Below, in pieces: positions 26,720-35,539 of a stretch of 64,000 nucleotides of DNA (positions are counted from its first letter, which is position 1; each line of letters opens with the position of its first letter). The position numbers were made by a program, and so were the translations under genes. Source of the DNA: Ignavibacteriales bacterium (GTDB lineage: Bacteria; Bacteroidota; Ignavibacteria; UBA10030; SZUA-254); the NCBI GenBank assembly GCA_016218025.1, contig JACRFD010000074.1, forward strand, positions 62,001 to 126,000, given 5' to 3'. The notes beneath the pieces are model-generated. The model had not been told where the DNA came from. It made no database searches and worked only from the letters and a program-made list of their open reading frames with translations.

Positions 26720-27859
26720 TTACTTTACTCCGACAACTTCGTCGGGGATTAGCTCTTTCTTTTTCCCATTCTTTCTTTTAAACTGTTTCTCTACCGGCGG
26801 ATGATGATTGACCGGTTCTTCTTCAAGATCGGGATAAGTAAAAATTTCATATTTATAATTTCGAAGAATTATATTTTTTCCTGCACGACCAAGGACATAT
26901 TGAGGAAGTATCGGAATTTTCCCGCCTCCCCCCGGTGCATCAATAACATAATATGGAATTGCCAAACCTGATGTATGTCCGCGTAATTTATCCATAATTT
27001 CCAAGCCCTTACTCACAGGTGTGCGGAAATGATCGGTTCCTTTAGTGATATCAGCCTGATACAAATAGTACGGTCTAACACGCATAGTTAATAGTTTTCG
27101 CATCAGTTCAAGCATTACATCGGGTTCATCATTAACACCTTTCATTAACACTGCCTGATTACCTAACGGTATTCCTGCATCGGCAAGCATATCACATGCA
27201 CGCTTCGCTTCGGGAGTACATTCCCACGGATGATTAAAATGAGTGTTGATATAAACCGGATGATATTTTTTTAGCATGCGGGTGAGTTTAAGTGTGATGC
27301 GTTGAGGTAAAACGCAAGGCATTTTCGTGCCGAGGCGGATTATTTGAATATGCGGAATATCGCGAAGCCCTTTCAGCACTCGTTCCAACAGATAATCTGT
27401 CAGCATCAACGGATCGCCGCCCGAAAGAATTACATCACGGATTTCCGGATGACTTGCAATATAATTAAGTCCATCCTGAATATACTTCATGTTGATCTTG
27501 GAGGAATCGCCTACCTTTCTCTTCCGCGTGCAAAACCTGCAATACATCGAGCATTGACTTGTCGTCAGGAACAAAACTCTATCCGGATAACGATGAACAA
27601 TGCTTGGGACAGGACTGTGTGAGTCTTCCGCTAAAGGATCTTCCGGTAAACCATCTTCTGCAAGTTCCTGAACATCAGGTATGCATTGCTTCCAGATCGG
27701 ATCACCCGGATAGCGGATGAGACTTAAATAATAGGGATTAATGCGAATGTGGAACAACGAGTTCAATTTTTTCGCCGCCGCTTCATCAAAACCAAAGCGT
27801 TCAACTAAATCTTTCCCCGTATCAACGCTTTGCCGCAGCATCTCTTGCCATAGTTCCAT
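26720..27859 (-). CDS. KamA-family radical SAM lysine 2,3-aminomutase
   Basis: 379 residues. The iron-sulfur motif is CSMYCRFC (Cys103, 107, 110), followed by the basic TRKRK. The PLP lysine lies in DAPGGGGKIPI (Lys314). The two aspartates that hold the lysine side chain in lysine 2,3-aminomutase are present: Asp270 in YLYQADITKG and Asp307 in YVIDAPGG. Glutamate 2,3-aminomutase has Lys and Asn there, so lysine to beta-lysine is the better prediction. An EF-P-modifying EpmB role is less likely without epmA nearby. It ends a four-gene operon with a GNAT and two ATP-grasp ligases. Confidence 0.85.
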   Translation of the reverse strand: MELWQEMLRQSVDTGKDLVERFGFDEAAAKKLNSLFHIRINPYYLSLIRYPGDPIWKQCIPDVQELAEDGLPEDPLAEDSHSPVPSIVHRYPDRVLFLTTSQCSMYCRFCTRKRKVGDSSKINMKYIQDGLNYIASHPEIRDVILSGGDPLMLTDYLLERVLKGLRDIPHIQIIRLGTKMPCVLPQRITLKLTRMLKKYHPVYINTHFNHPWECTPEAKRACDMLADAGIPLGNQAVLMKGVNDEPDVMLELMRKLLTMRVRPYYLYQADITKGTDHFRTPVSKGLEIMDKLRGHTSGLAIPYYVIDAPGGGGKIPILPQYVLGRAGKNIILRNYKYEIFTYPDLEEEPVNHHPPVEKQFKRKNGKKKELIPDEVVGVK

Positions 27860-27862
27860 AAA

Positions 27863-28354
27863 TTAGATCTGAGCTCCAGATTGTGAGACATATTTTCCAT
27901 ATACGACGAGGTCATCGCCGATTTTATAATAATCTTTTATCCTCGCTACTTCCTTGTAGTGAGTTTTCAAATAAAATTTCCGGGTGTTTTCATAATCAGG
28001 GCGGGATGAAGTTTCTGCAATAATTAATCTCCCACCTTTTAATTTAATCAATCCCTCTGCATGCGAAATCAAAATTTTACCGTACCCTTGATTATGAGCC
28101 TCAGTTTTGACCGCAATCCAATAAAGATCAAATGTTCCTTCGGTCATTGGAGTGGGACCGACACAGTAATAGCCTATAACAACATCTCTATCCAGACCGG
28201 TGTAAATAATATAATCTTTTTGCTCAGGTTGATTTAGCACCAGATCGATTAATTCAAGTGCAACACCAACTTCGGCTCGGCTGAAAACACCTGCTTCCTT
28301 GAGGATTTGCTCAAGAGGTGAACGATCGTCGGGATGAAGTTCCCTTATGATCAC
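27863..28354 (-). CDS. GNAT-family N-acetyltransferase
   Basis: 163 residues. The acetyl-CoA loop is AHNQGYGKILISHAEGLIK, and the family C-terminus reads ENTRKFYLKTHYKEVARIKDY. It is shorter than AblB, the beta-lysine acetyltransferase usually found with KamA, so it is not simply that enzyme. It lies 3 bases before the KamA gene, and its start overlaps the upstream ATP-grasp stop by 4 bases. The substrate is likely an amine made or joined by its neighbours; this is inference. Confidence 0.82.
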   Translation of the reverse strand: MIIRELHPDDRSPLEQILKEAGVFSRAEVGVALELIDLVLNQPEQKDYIIYTGLDRDVVIGYYCVGPTPMTEGTFDLYWIAVKTEAHNQGYGKILISHAEGLIKLKGGRLIIAETSSRPDYENTRKFYLKTHYKEVARIKDYYKIGDDLVVYGKYVSQSGAQI

Positions 28355-29433
28355 GAGGATGTCCTCTCAATCGCTAATTCAACAATTTTGGAAATCAATT
28401 CTTCAAACTTATATCCCGCCGCTCTTCCCGATCTGGCAAATCCGGCGTCATCGGAAATATCGGGATTTGGATTTACCTCAAGAATGTAGGGTTTATTTCT
28501 CGACGTCAATCGGAAATCAATACGTGCGTAATCGCGGCATCCAACAAGATAAAATGCCTTAAGAGCCATTTCTTTCATTGTAGCTTCAAGCTCCGGCGAT
28601 AATTTAGCCGGGCAAACTCCGCGGGTGTGTTCGTACTCTTCCGTTCCTTTCATCCATTTCGCGTTGTAAGAAATTATTCGATGATATTGTTTTGGAAGAG
28701 TAGACATATCTATTTCCGAAATCGGTAAAGCGGCAGCTTTCTTGTTTCCGAGAATAGCTACATTCAATTCACGCCCATCGATATATTCTTCTACAAGCGC
28801 GGGCTGGTTGAATTGTTCGAATATAAATCTGACACGTTTTTTCATATCGCTTAAACTATAAACAACCGAATCAGAAGAGATGCCGACACTTGCATCTTCG
28901 CGCGCAGGTTTTACTATCAGCGGGAAATTCATATTCTCATCGAGCGTTATTTTAATCGGGCTTTCAATCAATTGATAACGCGGTGTAGGCAATCCGTTAC
29001 TTAAAAGGATTTCTTTTACACGAACTTTATTCAAGGCAATTCCCAATGCAAGCGGACCAGCGCCAGTATACGGTATTCCCATTAACTCATACATCCCGGC
29101 AACATGCATTTCGTGAATAGCTTCGTTGCCTACACTTTCACACAGGTTGAAAATAACATCCGGACGATTATTATTCAGATAATCTATTAACCGCATTATA
29201 TTGCTATCGACATTGAAAATAGAACTTTTATATCCAACCGATTGAAGAGCGTTGGCAATATCGGTACGCTCCTCAAGAACTCCGACCTCTGATAAATCGG
29301 TGTGCGATGACGAACCGTTTTGAACACCGTGGGCTTCAAGCAATTCACCCGTTGCAGTCACAAATTTTATTTCAGAATCTTTTTGTGTTACAGGTTCATT
29401 GTAAATAACTGCTACGTTTATTTTTTTTCTCAT
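28351..29433 (-). CDS. D-Ala-D-Ala ligase-like ATP-grasp enzyme (A)
   Basis: 360 residues from the ATG at 29433; a TTG four codons earlier is possible. RKKINVAVIYNEP opens a preATP-grasp domain. VIFNLCESVGNEAIHE, GIPYTGAGPLALGIALNK and FPLIVKPAREDASVGISS follow, then VEEYIDGRELNVAIL and ARIDFRLTSRNKPYILEVNPNPD with the metal-binding Glu and Asn. These are Ddl hallmarks. Such enzymes form an amide through an acyl phosphate. A second Ddl-like gene ends 8 bases upstream and a GNAT follows, so it belongs to a dedicated pathway rather than being the cell wall ligase. Confidence 0.85.
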   Translation of the reverse strand: MRKKINVAVIYNEPVTQKDSEIKFVTATGELLEAHGVQNGSSSHTDLSEVGVLEERTDIANALQSVGYKSSIFNVDSNIMRLIDYLNNNRPDVIFNLCESVGNEAIHEMHVAGMYELMGIPYTGAGPLALGIALNKVRVKEILLSNGLPTPRYQLIESPIKITLDENMNFPLIVKPAREDASVGISSDSVVYSLSDMKKRVRFIFEQFNQPALVEEYIDGRELNVAILGNKKAAALPISEIDMSTLPKQYHRIISYNAKWMKGTEEYEHTRGVCPAKLSPELEATMKEMALKAFYLVGCRDYARIDFRLTSRNKPYILEVNPNPDISDDAGFARSGRAAGYKFEELISKIVELAIERTSS

Positions 29434-29441
29434 AATTTGTC

Positions 29442-30575
29442 TCAATTAGAATGAAGTGAGGTATGTTCTATTAGTCCGTTCCGTTGTGCCGCTAAAATTA
29501 ATACCGTCTGAATCAGTTGGTTGTAAGATAGACCGCCAGCACGCGCGGCTTTTGGGAAGCAGGAATTATCTTCCGGTTTCGGAAGAATTCCCGGAAGCGG
29601 GTTCAACTCTATTATATTCGGTATGCCGGCTGAATCAAGGCGAACGTCGATACGGCACCAATCGCGGCAACGCAGAACAGTATAAGCTTTTCTACAGGTT
29701 TCTTCAATTTCTAATTTCAATTTATCCGGAATTTTCGCCGGACAAGAAAATATATCAAGCGGCGAATCGGATTGATCCCAAATCCATTTCGCTTCAAACG
29801 AATAAATCGGGTTAACACCTTTAGGCAAGGTATCAAATATAATTTCTACAATGGGAAGAACGTGAAGTTCTTTCCCATTACCAAGCATGGCAACCGTAAA
29901 CTCGCGGCCCGGCAGGAATTCTTCCACCAAAACCGGTTGATTGTACTTATCAAGAGTTTTCCCTACTTCTATTACCAATTCTTCTTTCGAGTGAACGATT
30001 GAAGAGTTATAAATGCCCTTGCTTGAACCTTCGTGCAACGGTTTAACAATGTTCGGGAACGATATATTAAGATTCTTTATTTCTTCTTTGGAATGGATAA
30101 CGCCAAATTTCGCAGTGGGGATATTATAATATGATAAAATTTCTTTGGCGCGCGATTTATCGAGACATACTGCCAGAGTTAACGGGTCGGAACCGGAGTA
30201 CGGAATGCCGAGCATTTCCAGCATGGCTGGAATTTGTGCTTCGCGCGATACTCCATGTAATCCTTCCGCAATGTTGAATACGATTTGCGGTCTTTCGGTC
30301 TGGAGTTTTGAGAATGCGTCTTCGTCGGCTTCAATCATTGTTACCGAATGATGTTCGGCAAGCGCAGCGCGAACCGCATCAATGGTTTCGAACGTATCCC
30401 ATTCGGCATACAAGTCGGAAACTTGACTGCTGTGCGAATTTGGATTTGAAATCTGGGAGAGGGATTGATTTGGGGAGAAGCTTCCCCGCGAACTCGGAGG
30501 TTCGCTATCGTTGTCCGTCATCGATTGTTGAACTGCTTCTTCCTTCTTTTGATTGTAGACCAGCGCGACGCGCAT
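29442..30575 (-). CDS. D-Ala-D-Ala ligase-like ATP-grasp enzyme (B)
   Basis: 377 residues from the ATG at 30575 (MRVALVYNQ); an in-frame ATG ten codons upstream is possible. After the first strand there is a Ser/Asn/Pro-rich insert (about 15-55) not seen in Ddl. The Ddl-like core then resumes: VFNIAEGLHGVSREAQIP, GIPYSGSDPLTLAVCLDK, FPNIVKPLHEGSSKGIYN, VEEFLPGREFTVAML, CRIDVRLDSAGIPNIIELNPLPG. It is a paralogue of enzyme A, probably joining a different pair of substrates in sequence. It is the first gene of the operon. Confidence 0.83.
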   Translation of the reverse strand: MRVALVYNQKKEEAVQQSMTDNDSEPPSSRGSFSPNQSLSQISNPNSHSSQVSDLYAEWDTFETIDAVRAALAEHHSVTMIEADEDAFSKLQTERPQIVFNIAEGLHGVSREAQIPAMLEMLGIPYSGSDPLTLAVCLDKSRAKEILSYYNIPTAKFGVIHSKEEIKNLNISFPNIVKPLHEGSSKGIYNSSIVHSKEELVIEVGKTLDKYNQPVLVEEFLPGREFTVAMLGNGKELHVLPIVEIIFDTLPKGVNPIYSFEAKWIWDQSDSPLDIFSCPAKIPDKLKLEIEETCRKAYTVLRCRDWCRIDVRLDSAGIPNIIELNPLPGILPKPEDNSCFPKAARAGGLSYNQLIQTVLILAAQRNGLIEHTSLHSN

Positions 30576-30785
30576 CGGACTGTGGTGCGCAGGAAGAGAT
30601 ATCAAGTTACTCGTGCAGTCCTCTCGAATTGTTGTACATATGTTTTTTGTGTCATCATGACACTTATAATATAATCATTTTATACTTCCATTGTCAAGCA
30701 AAATATTCATTTTTCATCTTTCTGAAAAAAAATTTCACCGACGAAATTCTTTACGTCCGATTTTATCATGTCACTCTTACCTTAG

Positions 30786-33002
30786 TCATCCGCCGAAGAG
30801 ATACTTGTACTTAGCATTCAATCGTTCTTTAAAAAAATTCCTGACCGACTGATGCTCACTTTTTCTAAGATGAGGATCGTCCTCAACAATTCTGAATGCT
30901 TCAGTTCGGGCGAGACTCAATATTTCATGATCGATTAAGATGTTGGCAAGACGTAAAAGCGGCATCCCGCTTTGTCGAGTTCCAAAAAAATCGCCCGGAC
31001 CCCGCAATTCTAAGTCAATTTCAGCGATTTTGAAGCCATCTGTGGTATTCAACATAGTTTCTATTCGACGTACAACTTTGCCGCGATCATCTGCCTCACC
31101 ATCGATGACAGGAAGATTGAATTTACTTTTAAAATTCTTCTTCATCCAGTCAGGTGCAATCATAAGACAATACGATTGATCTGTACCCCGTCCTACTCGT
31201 CCGCGAAGCTGATGAAGCTGTGCCAGACCGTATCTTTCCACATGTTCGATAATCATTACGGATGCATTCGGAACATCTATTCCTACTTCTACAACGGTTG
31301 TTGCCACCAGAATATCTATCTCGCCCTCTTTGAAAGATTGCATCACCTCATCTTTAAGCGCCGACTTCATCTTACCGTGCAATAGTCCGACACGTAAATC
31401 GGTAAATAGTTCCGACTTCAGGCGCTCATAACTATCTGTTGCCGCTTTGAGATCGAGCTTTTCCGATTCTTCTACCAATGGATATACTATATAAACCTGT
31501 CTTCCCTGCTTTACCTGATCATGCACAAAAGAATAAACAGTTGCCATTTCCGATTCAGTACGCATCAGCGTTTTAATTTGTCTCCTGCTTGCGGGCATTT
31601 CATCTATAACCGAGACATCTAAATCGCCATAAACGGTAAGAGATAATGTTCTGGGGATTGGTGTCGCAGTCATTATCAATATATCAGGATGGCGGATACC
31701 GTTTTGAGATTCTATCCCTTTTTGACGAAGCGATACCCGCTGGGCAACGCCAAAACGATGTTGTTCGTCTATGATGACCAAGCCCAAATTAGAAAATTTA
31801 ACTCCCTGTTGTATAAGAGCGTGGGTTCCAACGATGATATTTGCCTTACCTTGTTCTATAAATTCGAGCGTATCTTTTCTTAGCCGGCTTCTTTGTCCGC
31901 CTATCAGCAGTTGAATATTCACTGAAGAATCTTTGAGGAGCGATTGGAGTGTTCGGAAGTGTTGCTCGGCAAGAATTTCCGTGGGCGCCATGAACGCCGC
32001 CTGATAACCATTATCCACTGAGACCAACATTGCAAGCAGGGAAACAATAGTCTTTCCGCTTCCAACATCGCCTTGAAGCAAGCGCGACATTGGTCGTTGA
32101 GATGCCATATCTGCCGTAATTTCTTTTACAACCCTCTGTTGTGCTTTAGTTAATTTAAACGGTAGCGAATCAACTGTTTTCCTTGCAAGGTTACTTTTGA
32201 TTTCAAATGCAATTCCGGGGGAATCGACTTTAACGTGCGTCCGGTGGATTGCAAGCATCAATTGAAGTGCAAAGAATTCATCGAACTTTAAGCGTTTGCG
32301 TGCTTCGTTTAATTTTTCTTCCGACTGGGGAAAATGTATGTTTTGAATCGCATCTTTGATCGGAAGAAAACGATGACTTAATAAAACATCGGGCGGTAAA
32401 ATCTCAGGAATTAAATCAAGATATTCATTTAGCGCAGAATGAATAATGCGCCGGAATCCTTTAACGTTAAGGTTCACATCTTTCAACGATGCTGAAGAGC
32501 CGTATTTTGGAACGATTCCTTTTGTATGCAAAAAACCTACAGGTTCGGCAGCCGTGCCTTCATCGTCCGATAGCCGGTCAATTGACGGGTGAACCATTTG
32601 CGGGCTGTCGTTAAAGCTTGTAATTTTCCCCGAAGCAGCCAGCAGTTCTCCTTCCGTGAATGCTTTCTTAAAAAAATTCACGCTCTGAAAAAATATTAGT
32701 TTGATAATTCCTGTTTCATCGCCGAGAGTTATAACGAATCGCTGCCGGGGGAATCTGCCGATTAAATCTAAAGATCTAACTGTTCCGATAGTTGTAATCC
32801 ATTTATCCGAATCAGCAAACCGTTCCAGATTTCCTATTTTTTCTACTTTACTTAGATCGATATAATCGAATGGGAAATAGTAAAGCAGATCGTGAACAGT
32901 TTCTACGCCTTGCTCTGCGAGCGCCTGCGCACGCCGCGGACCAATCCCTTTGACATACTGGACCGGATACGAGAGATCTTTTTTGTTGCTGATTGTTTTC
33001 AT
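30786..33002 (-). CDS. recG: ATP-dependent DNA helicase RecG
   Basis: 738 residues from the ATG at 33002, where the conserved wedge/OB N-terminus begins (YVKGIGPRRAQALAEQGV). A longer frame upstream is not family sequence. Walker A is LLQGDVGSGKTIVSLLAM, motif II is VIIDEQHRFGVAQR, and motif VI is LRGRVGRGTDQSYC. RecG remodels stalled forks and Holliday junctions. It is transcribed away from the accessory patch at 33003-35540. Confidence 0.96.
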   Translation of the reverse strand: MKTISNKKDLSYPVQYVKGIGPRRAQALAEQGVETVHDLLYYFPFDYIDLSKVEKIGNLERFADSDKWITTIGTVRSLDLIGRFPRQRFVITLGDETGIIKLIFFQSVNFFKKAFTEGELLAASGKITSFNDSPQMVHPSIDRLSDDEGTAAEPVGFLHTKGIVPKYGSSASLKDVNLNVKGFRRIIHSALNEYLDLIPEILPPDVLLSHRFLPIKDAIQNIHFPQSEEKLNEARKRLKFDEFFALQLMLAIHRTHVKVDSPGIAFEIKSNLARKTVDSLPFKLTKAQQRVVKEITADMASQRPMSRLLQGDVGSGKTIVSLLAMLVSVDNGYQAAFMAPTEILAEQHFRTLQSLLKDSSVNIQLLIGGQRSRLRKDTLEFIEQGKANIIVGTHALIQQGVKFSNLGLVIIDEQHRFGVAQRVSLRQKGIESQNGIRHPDILIMTATPIPRTLSLTVYGDLDVSVIDEMPASRRQIKTLMRTESEMATVYSFVHDQVKQGRQVYIVYPLVEESEKLDLKAATDSYERLKSELFTDLRVGLLHGKMKSALKDEVMQSFKEGEIDILVATTVVEVGIDVPNASVMIIEHVERYGLAQLHQLRGRVGRGTDQSYCLMIAPDWMKKNFKSKFNLPVIDGEADDRGKVVRRIETMLNTTDGFKIAEIDLELRGPGDFFGTRQSGMPLLRLANILIDHEILSLARTEAFRIVEDDPHLRKSEHQSVRNFFKERLNAKYKYLFGG

Positions 33003-33135
33003 CTGAGAAAAGATACGAAGCAAGCGTACAAATTGCAATTTGCACACACAGGCGTAGAGGGGTTGACTAAAAAGGTTCTCTCGATACTCTGTGATGAAGC
33101 TATGAACTCGAGAACCCGCAATTGTAGCTGGTTTT

Positions 33136-33165
33136 CCCGCCTGCCGCAAGTATGGCGGGCAGGCG
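33136..33165. repeat. GC-rich imperfect palindrome
   Basis: CCCGCCTGCC and GGCGGGCAGGCG arms around AAGTAT. It is much more GC-rich than its surroundings and resembles dispersed intergenic repeats of uncultured bacteria. No second full copy is visible in the window. Confidence 0.5.
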
Positions 33166-33389
33166 AGTGTCCCGTCACGACGTTGTCGAGAGGTGATGTA
33201 ACGAGAAAACAAACTTATGGGTCAGCCCCAAAACTCAATCACTCGGGTACCTACAACGTTTAAAGCATTGAATCATTCGCATCTGTGTAGTTCCAAAAGA
33301 TTTGGGGAACCAGAGAAATGCGACTCATTTTGCTAAGGTTGACAGAAGTATATGAGTGGTATCTCTTTCTGCCAACCGGCAATTCTTAC

Positions 33390-33435
33390 AACTTCCCGAA
33401 AGTTCTTTTTGCTCTCATGAAACTTTCGGGAAGTT
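33390..33435. repeat. Perfect 15-bp inverted repeat
   Basis: AACTTCCCGAAAGTT (33390-33404) and AACTTTCGGGAAGTT (33421-33435) around a 16-base loop. It could form a stable hairpin. No T-run follows and no gene ends nearby, so a terminator role is doubtful. Confidence 0.7.
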
Positions 33436-33697
33436 CAAACATGCAAACTTGATAAATAGCAATTTAATCTCTACATTTACAAACAGATTGCGGATGACAA
33501 ATTGTATCGACTTCGCCTTTGTTCGCCACCGTCGACAACGCTTGAATTTATAGATAAACCACAACAACGCTTTCAGTTGCATATGAAAGATATTATTTGC
33601 TTAACTGAATTGGGATTCGCTTTTGTCTCAGCTTGTCGCCCCCCAACGAAGGACGGCTAAACTGAGCATAACAGACAAAATAGGATTCTGAGAGTTC

Positions 33698-34204
33698 ATG
33701 CGTAAATGTTGTATAATGCTACTGGTTTCTTTTCTGATGACAATATTATCCCTTGGTTGTTATTCAAGTCGAAGCGAAAGGTCAGTCAGAAATTTGACGG
33801 CTAGTCAGTGTACCATTGACAAATTACAACCATTACCTGTGCGTTTGGAAGGACGTTGTATGTACGATACGACTCGATCTGTACAGAAAGATGCTGAATG
33901 GTTCGATTTGAGCGGTGACAAAATATACTCACGCTTGCCAATACCAATCCACAAGGTCTATCCAAAATACTCATTCGATACAACTAAATCAGACATATAT
34001 GGAACCGTTTTTGTAAAAGCTTACGTCGATTCTACCGGCAGGGTAATTCGTGCTTGTATCATCAAGAACAATGGTGTAACGGAGTTTGAAATACCTGCTC
34101 TAAGAGCAGCGATGCAATGGATATTCGAACCAGCTCTATCTATTTCAAGCGGGCATCCTCTTGGTGCATTGGTAAGTATTCCGTTTCGGAAAGATAATAA
34201 CTAA
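33698..34204 (+). CDS. Lipoprotein with TonB C-terminal-like domain
   Basis: 168 residues. MRKCCIMLLVSFLMTILSLG then Cys is a lipoprotein signal with lipobox LSLGC. The last 80 residues follow the TonB_C pattern: YGTVFVKAYVDSTGRVIRAC, then NGVTEFEIPALRAAMQWIFEPA. In TonB this domain touches outer membrane receptors. Here there is no ExbB/ExbD neighbour and the protein is lipid-anchored, so it is a TonB-C-like lipoprotein of unknown role. It ends 8 bases before the trpF-like remnant at 34212. Confidence 0.78.
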   Translation: MRKCCIMLLVSFLMTILSLGCYSSRSERSVRNLTASQCTIDKLQPLPVRLEGRCMYDTTRSVQKDAEWFDLSGDKIYSRLPIPIHKVYPKYSFDTTKSDIYGTVFVKAYVDSTGRVIRACIIKNNGVTEFEIPALRAAMQWIFEPALSISSGHPLGALVSIPFRKDNN

Positions 34205-34211
34205 CTTGCGG

Positions 34212-34239
34212 ACAAGAATCAAAATATGCTGCATTAAAA
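34212..34239 (+). repeat. Remnant copy of the trpF 5' end
   Basis: 28 bases identical to 35546-35573, which encode the start of TrpF. In the trpF frame it reads TRIKICCIKNVEET before homology fades, compared with TRIKICCIKSVEEA in the intact gene. The frame soon stops. It marks the far side of the ATPase insertion. Confidence 0.9.
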
Positions 34240-34278
34240 ACGTTGAAGAAACTGAGCATGTTTGTTTCAAAGGAAGAA

Positions 34279-34311
34279 ATTACGCATATTGCGTTACGCA
34301 TGATGCGTAAT
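34279..34311. promoter_or_regulatory. Inverted repeat directly before the ATPase start
   Basis: ATTACGCAT (34279-34287) and ATGCGTAAT (34303-34311) flank a centre that itself contains GCGTTACGC. It ends at the base before the preferred ATG at 34312. It could be an operator or a hairpin that hides the start. Confidence 0.5.
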
Positions 34312-35445
34312 ATGGAAAACCCTTTTAAATATTGGCGTGTTGTCGAGGAAGATGACTTTTGTAACCGCAAAAAGGAATTAGCGGAATTACTCAAGCTCAT
34401 GCATTCCGGTGGACGGGCATTCATGTACTCGGAACGGCGGTATGGGAAAACATCCCTTGTGAAGCTCGCATTGGCAAAACTCCCGAAGCAAAAATATGTC
34501 TCGGTGTATATCGACCTCTGGAAAACCGACAGCGATGCATCGTTCATTACAACCGTTGCCAAGGCATACAGCGAGGCGCTGAGTACCAACGTACAGAAAG
34601 CTGTCGAAACGGCAAAGCGGCTCTTCTCTCACCTCAAGCCGTCCATTACACTTGACGACCAGGGGAATCCAACGATCAGTTTTGGCATAACGCATTCAAC
34701 GCGGCTTGATCCTGAAATTGATGAAATCTTGGCAGCACCACAAAAAATCGCATCGAGTGGAAAACGAGTTGTTATCGTGTTCGATGAGTTTCAACAGATC
34801 CTCATGTATGGCCGCGACGACATCGAACGACAACTGCGAAGCGTCATCCAGCATCAAAAGAATATTTCTTATATTTTCCTCGGCAGCAGGAAACACGTCG
34901 TCCGTGAGATGTTTCTCAAGGGTTCGCGCCCGCTCTATCGTTCGGCAACACAATTACCACTAGGCTCAATCTGTGAAGAGGACTGGCAGCCGTTCATCCA
35001 CGAACGTTTCAGGCGAACAGAGAAGAAGATTTCTTCAAAACTTATTCATTCGCTAATTGAATTGACCCAGGGACATCCTTTTTACACTCAATATCTTTGT
35101 AACGTCGCGTGGGAGTTTTGTAAACCACACGGTGAGGTTCATGAGGAAATGCTTCAACAGGCATTACAAACAGTTTTGGAAAAAGAACATTATACATATA
35201 CATTGCTATGGGAATCGCTGACGCGTAATCAGCAACGGTTTTTACGATCTCTTGCAATAGAAGAAAAAAACGCCAAACCATTCTCTTCTGAATTTCTCCA
35301 ACGGTATCGGCTGGGTTCGGCTTCAAGCGCCCAGCGAGTGATCCGGTCGTTACTCGATAGAGACCTCGTTGATCACGAGAACGGTTCATACATTATACTC
35401 GACCGTTTTCTGCGGCTTTGGCTTCGTAATATCAACAACGAGTGA
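34312..35445 (+). CDS. Archaeal-type ATPase (ATPase_2, STAND-like)
   Basis: 377 residues from the ATG at 34312. MENPFKYWRVVEEDDFCNRK is the usual family start ('NPF.yG..v..ddF..R..E'); earlier starts would read through the trpF remnant. Walker A is YSERRYGKTSLV, Walker B is VVIVFDEFQQIL, and sensor-type FLGSRKH follows. A C-terminal winged helix-like part has LTRNQQRFLRSLA and ends in DRFLRLWLRNI. These P-loop ATPases are common in accessory DNA and their function is largely unknown. The gene is alone between two copies of the trpF 5' end, which suggests it arrived by insertion. Confidence 0.82.
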   Translation: MENPFKYWRVVEEDDFCNRKKELAELLKLMHSGGRAFMYSERRYGKTSLVKLALAKLPKQKYVSVYIDLWKTDSDASFITTVAKAYSEALSTNVQKAVETAKRLFSHLKPSITLDDQGNPTISFGITHSTRLDPEIDEILAAPQKIASSGKRVVIVFDEFQQILMYGRDDIERQLRSVIQHQKNISYIFLGSRKHVVREMFLKGSRPLYRSATQLPLGSICEEDWQPFIHERFRRTEKKISSKLIHSLIELTQGHPFYTQYLCNVAWEFCKPHGEVHEEMLQQALQTVLEKEHYTYTLLWESLTRNQQRFLRSLAIEEKNAKPFSSEFLQRYRLGSASSAQRVIRSLLDRDLVDHENGSYIILDRFLRLWLRNINNE

Positions 35446-35539
35446 TTATTCATCCTGCTTGAAAATCATAAGCAATCGTATTTTATTTTTGTGAAACACA
35501 TTATCCGCGAACTTCAGCTAACCAATTGAATCACAACCA

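Larger units (their letters stand above)
33003..33697. other. Gene-free stretch with palindromes, upstream of recG
   Basis: I see no supported gene. It contains an imperfect GC-rich repeat (33136-33165, CCCGCCTGCC ... GGCGGGCAGGCG), arms GGTTCTC/GAGAACC near 33075 and 33114, and the strong hairpin at 33390-33435. It probably also holds the promoters of recG and of the lipoprotein gene at 33698. Confidence 0.5.

Noticed and set aside
26720..27859. Glutamate 2,3-aminomutase
   Set aside because: Both lysine-binding aspartates are present where that enzyme has Lys and Asn.
33003..33212. Extended N-terminus of RecG
   Set aside because: The extra 70 codons read a GC-rich repeat and intergenic DNA; the conserved RecG start is at 33002.
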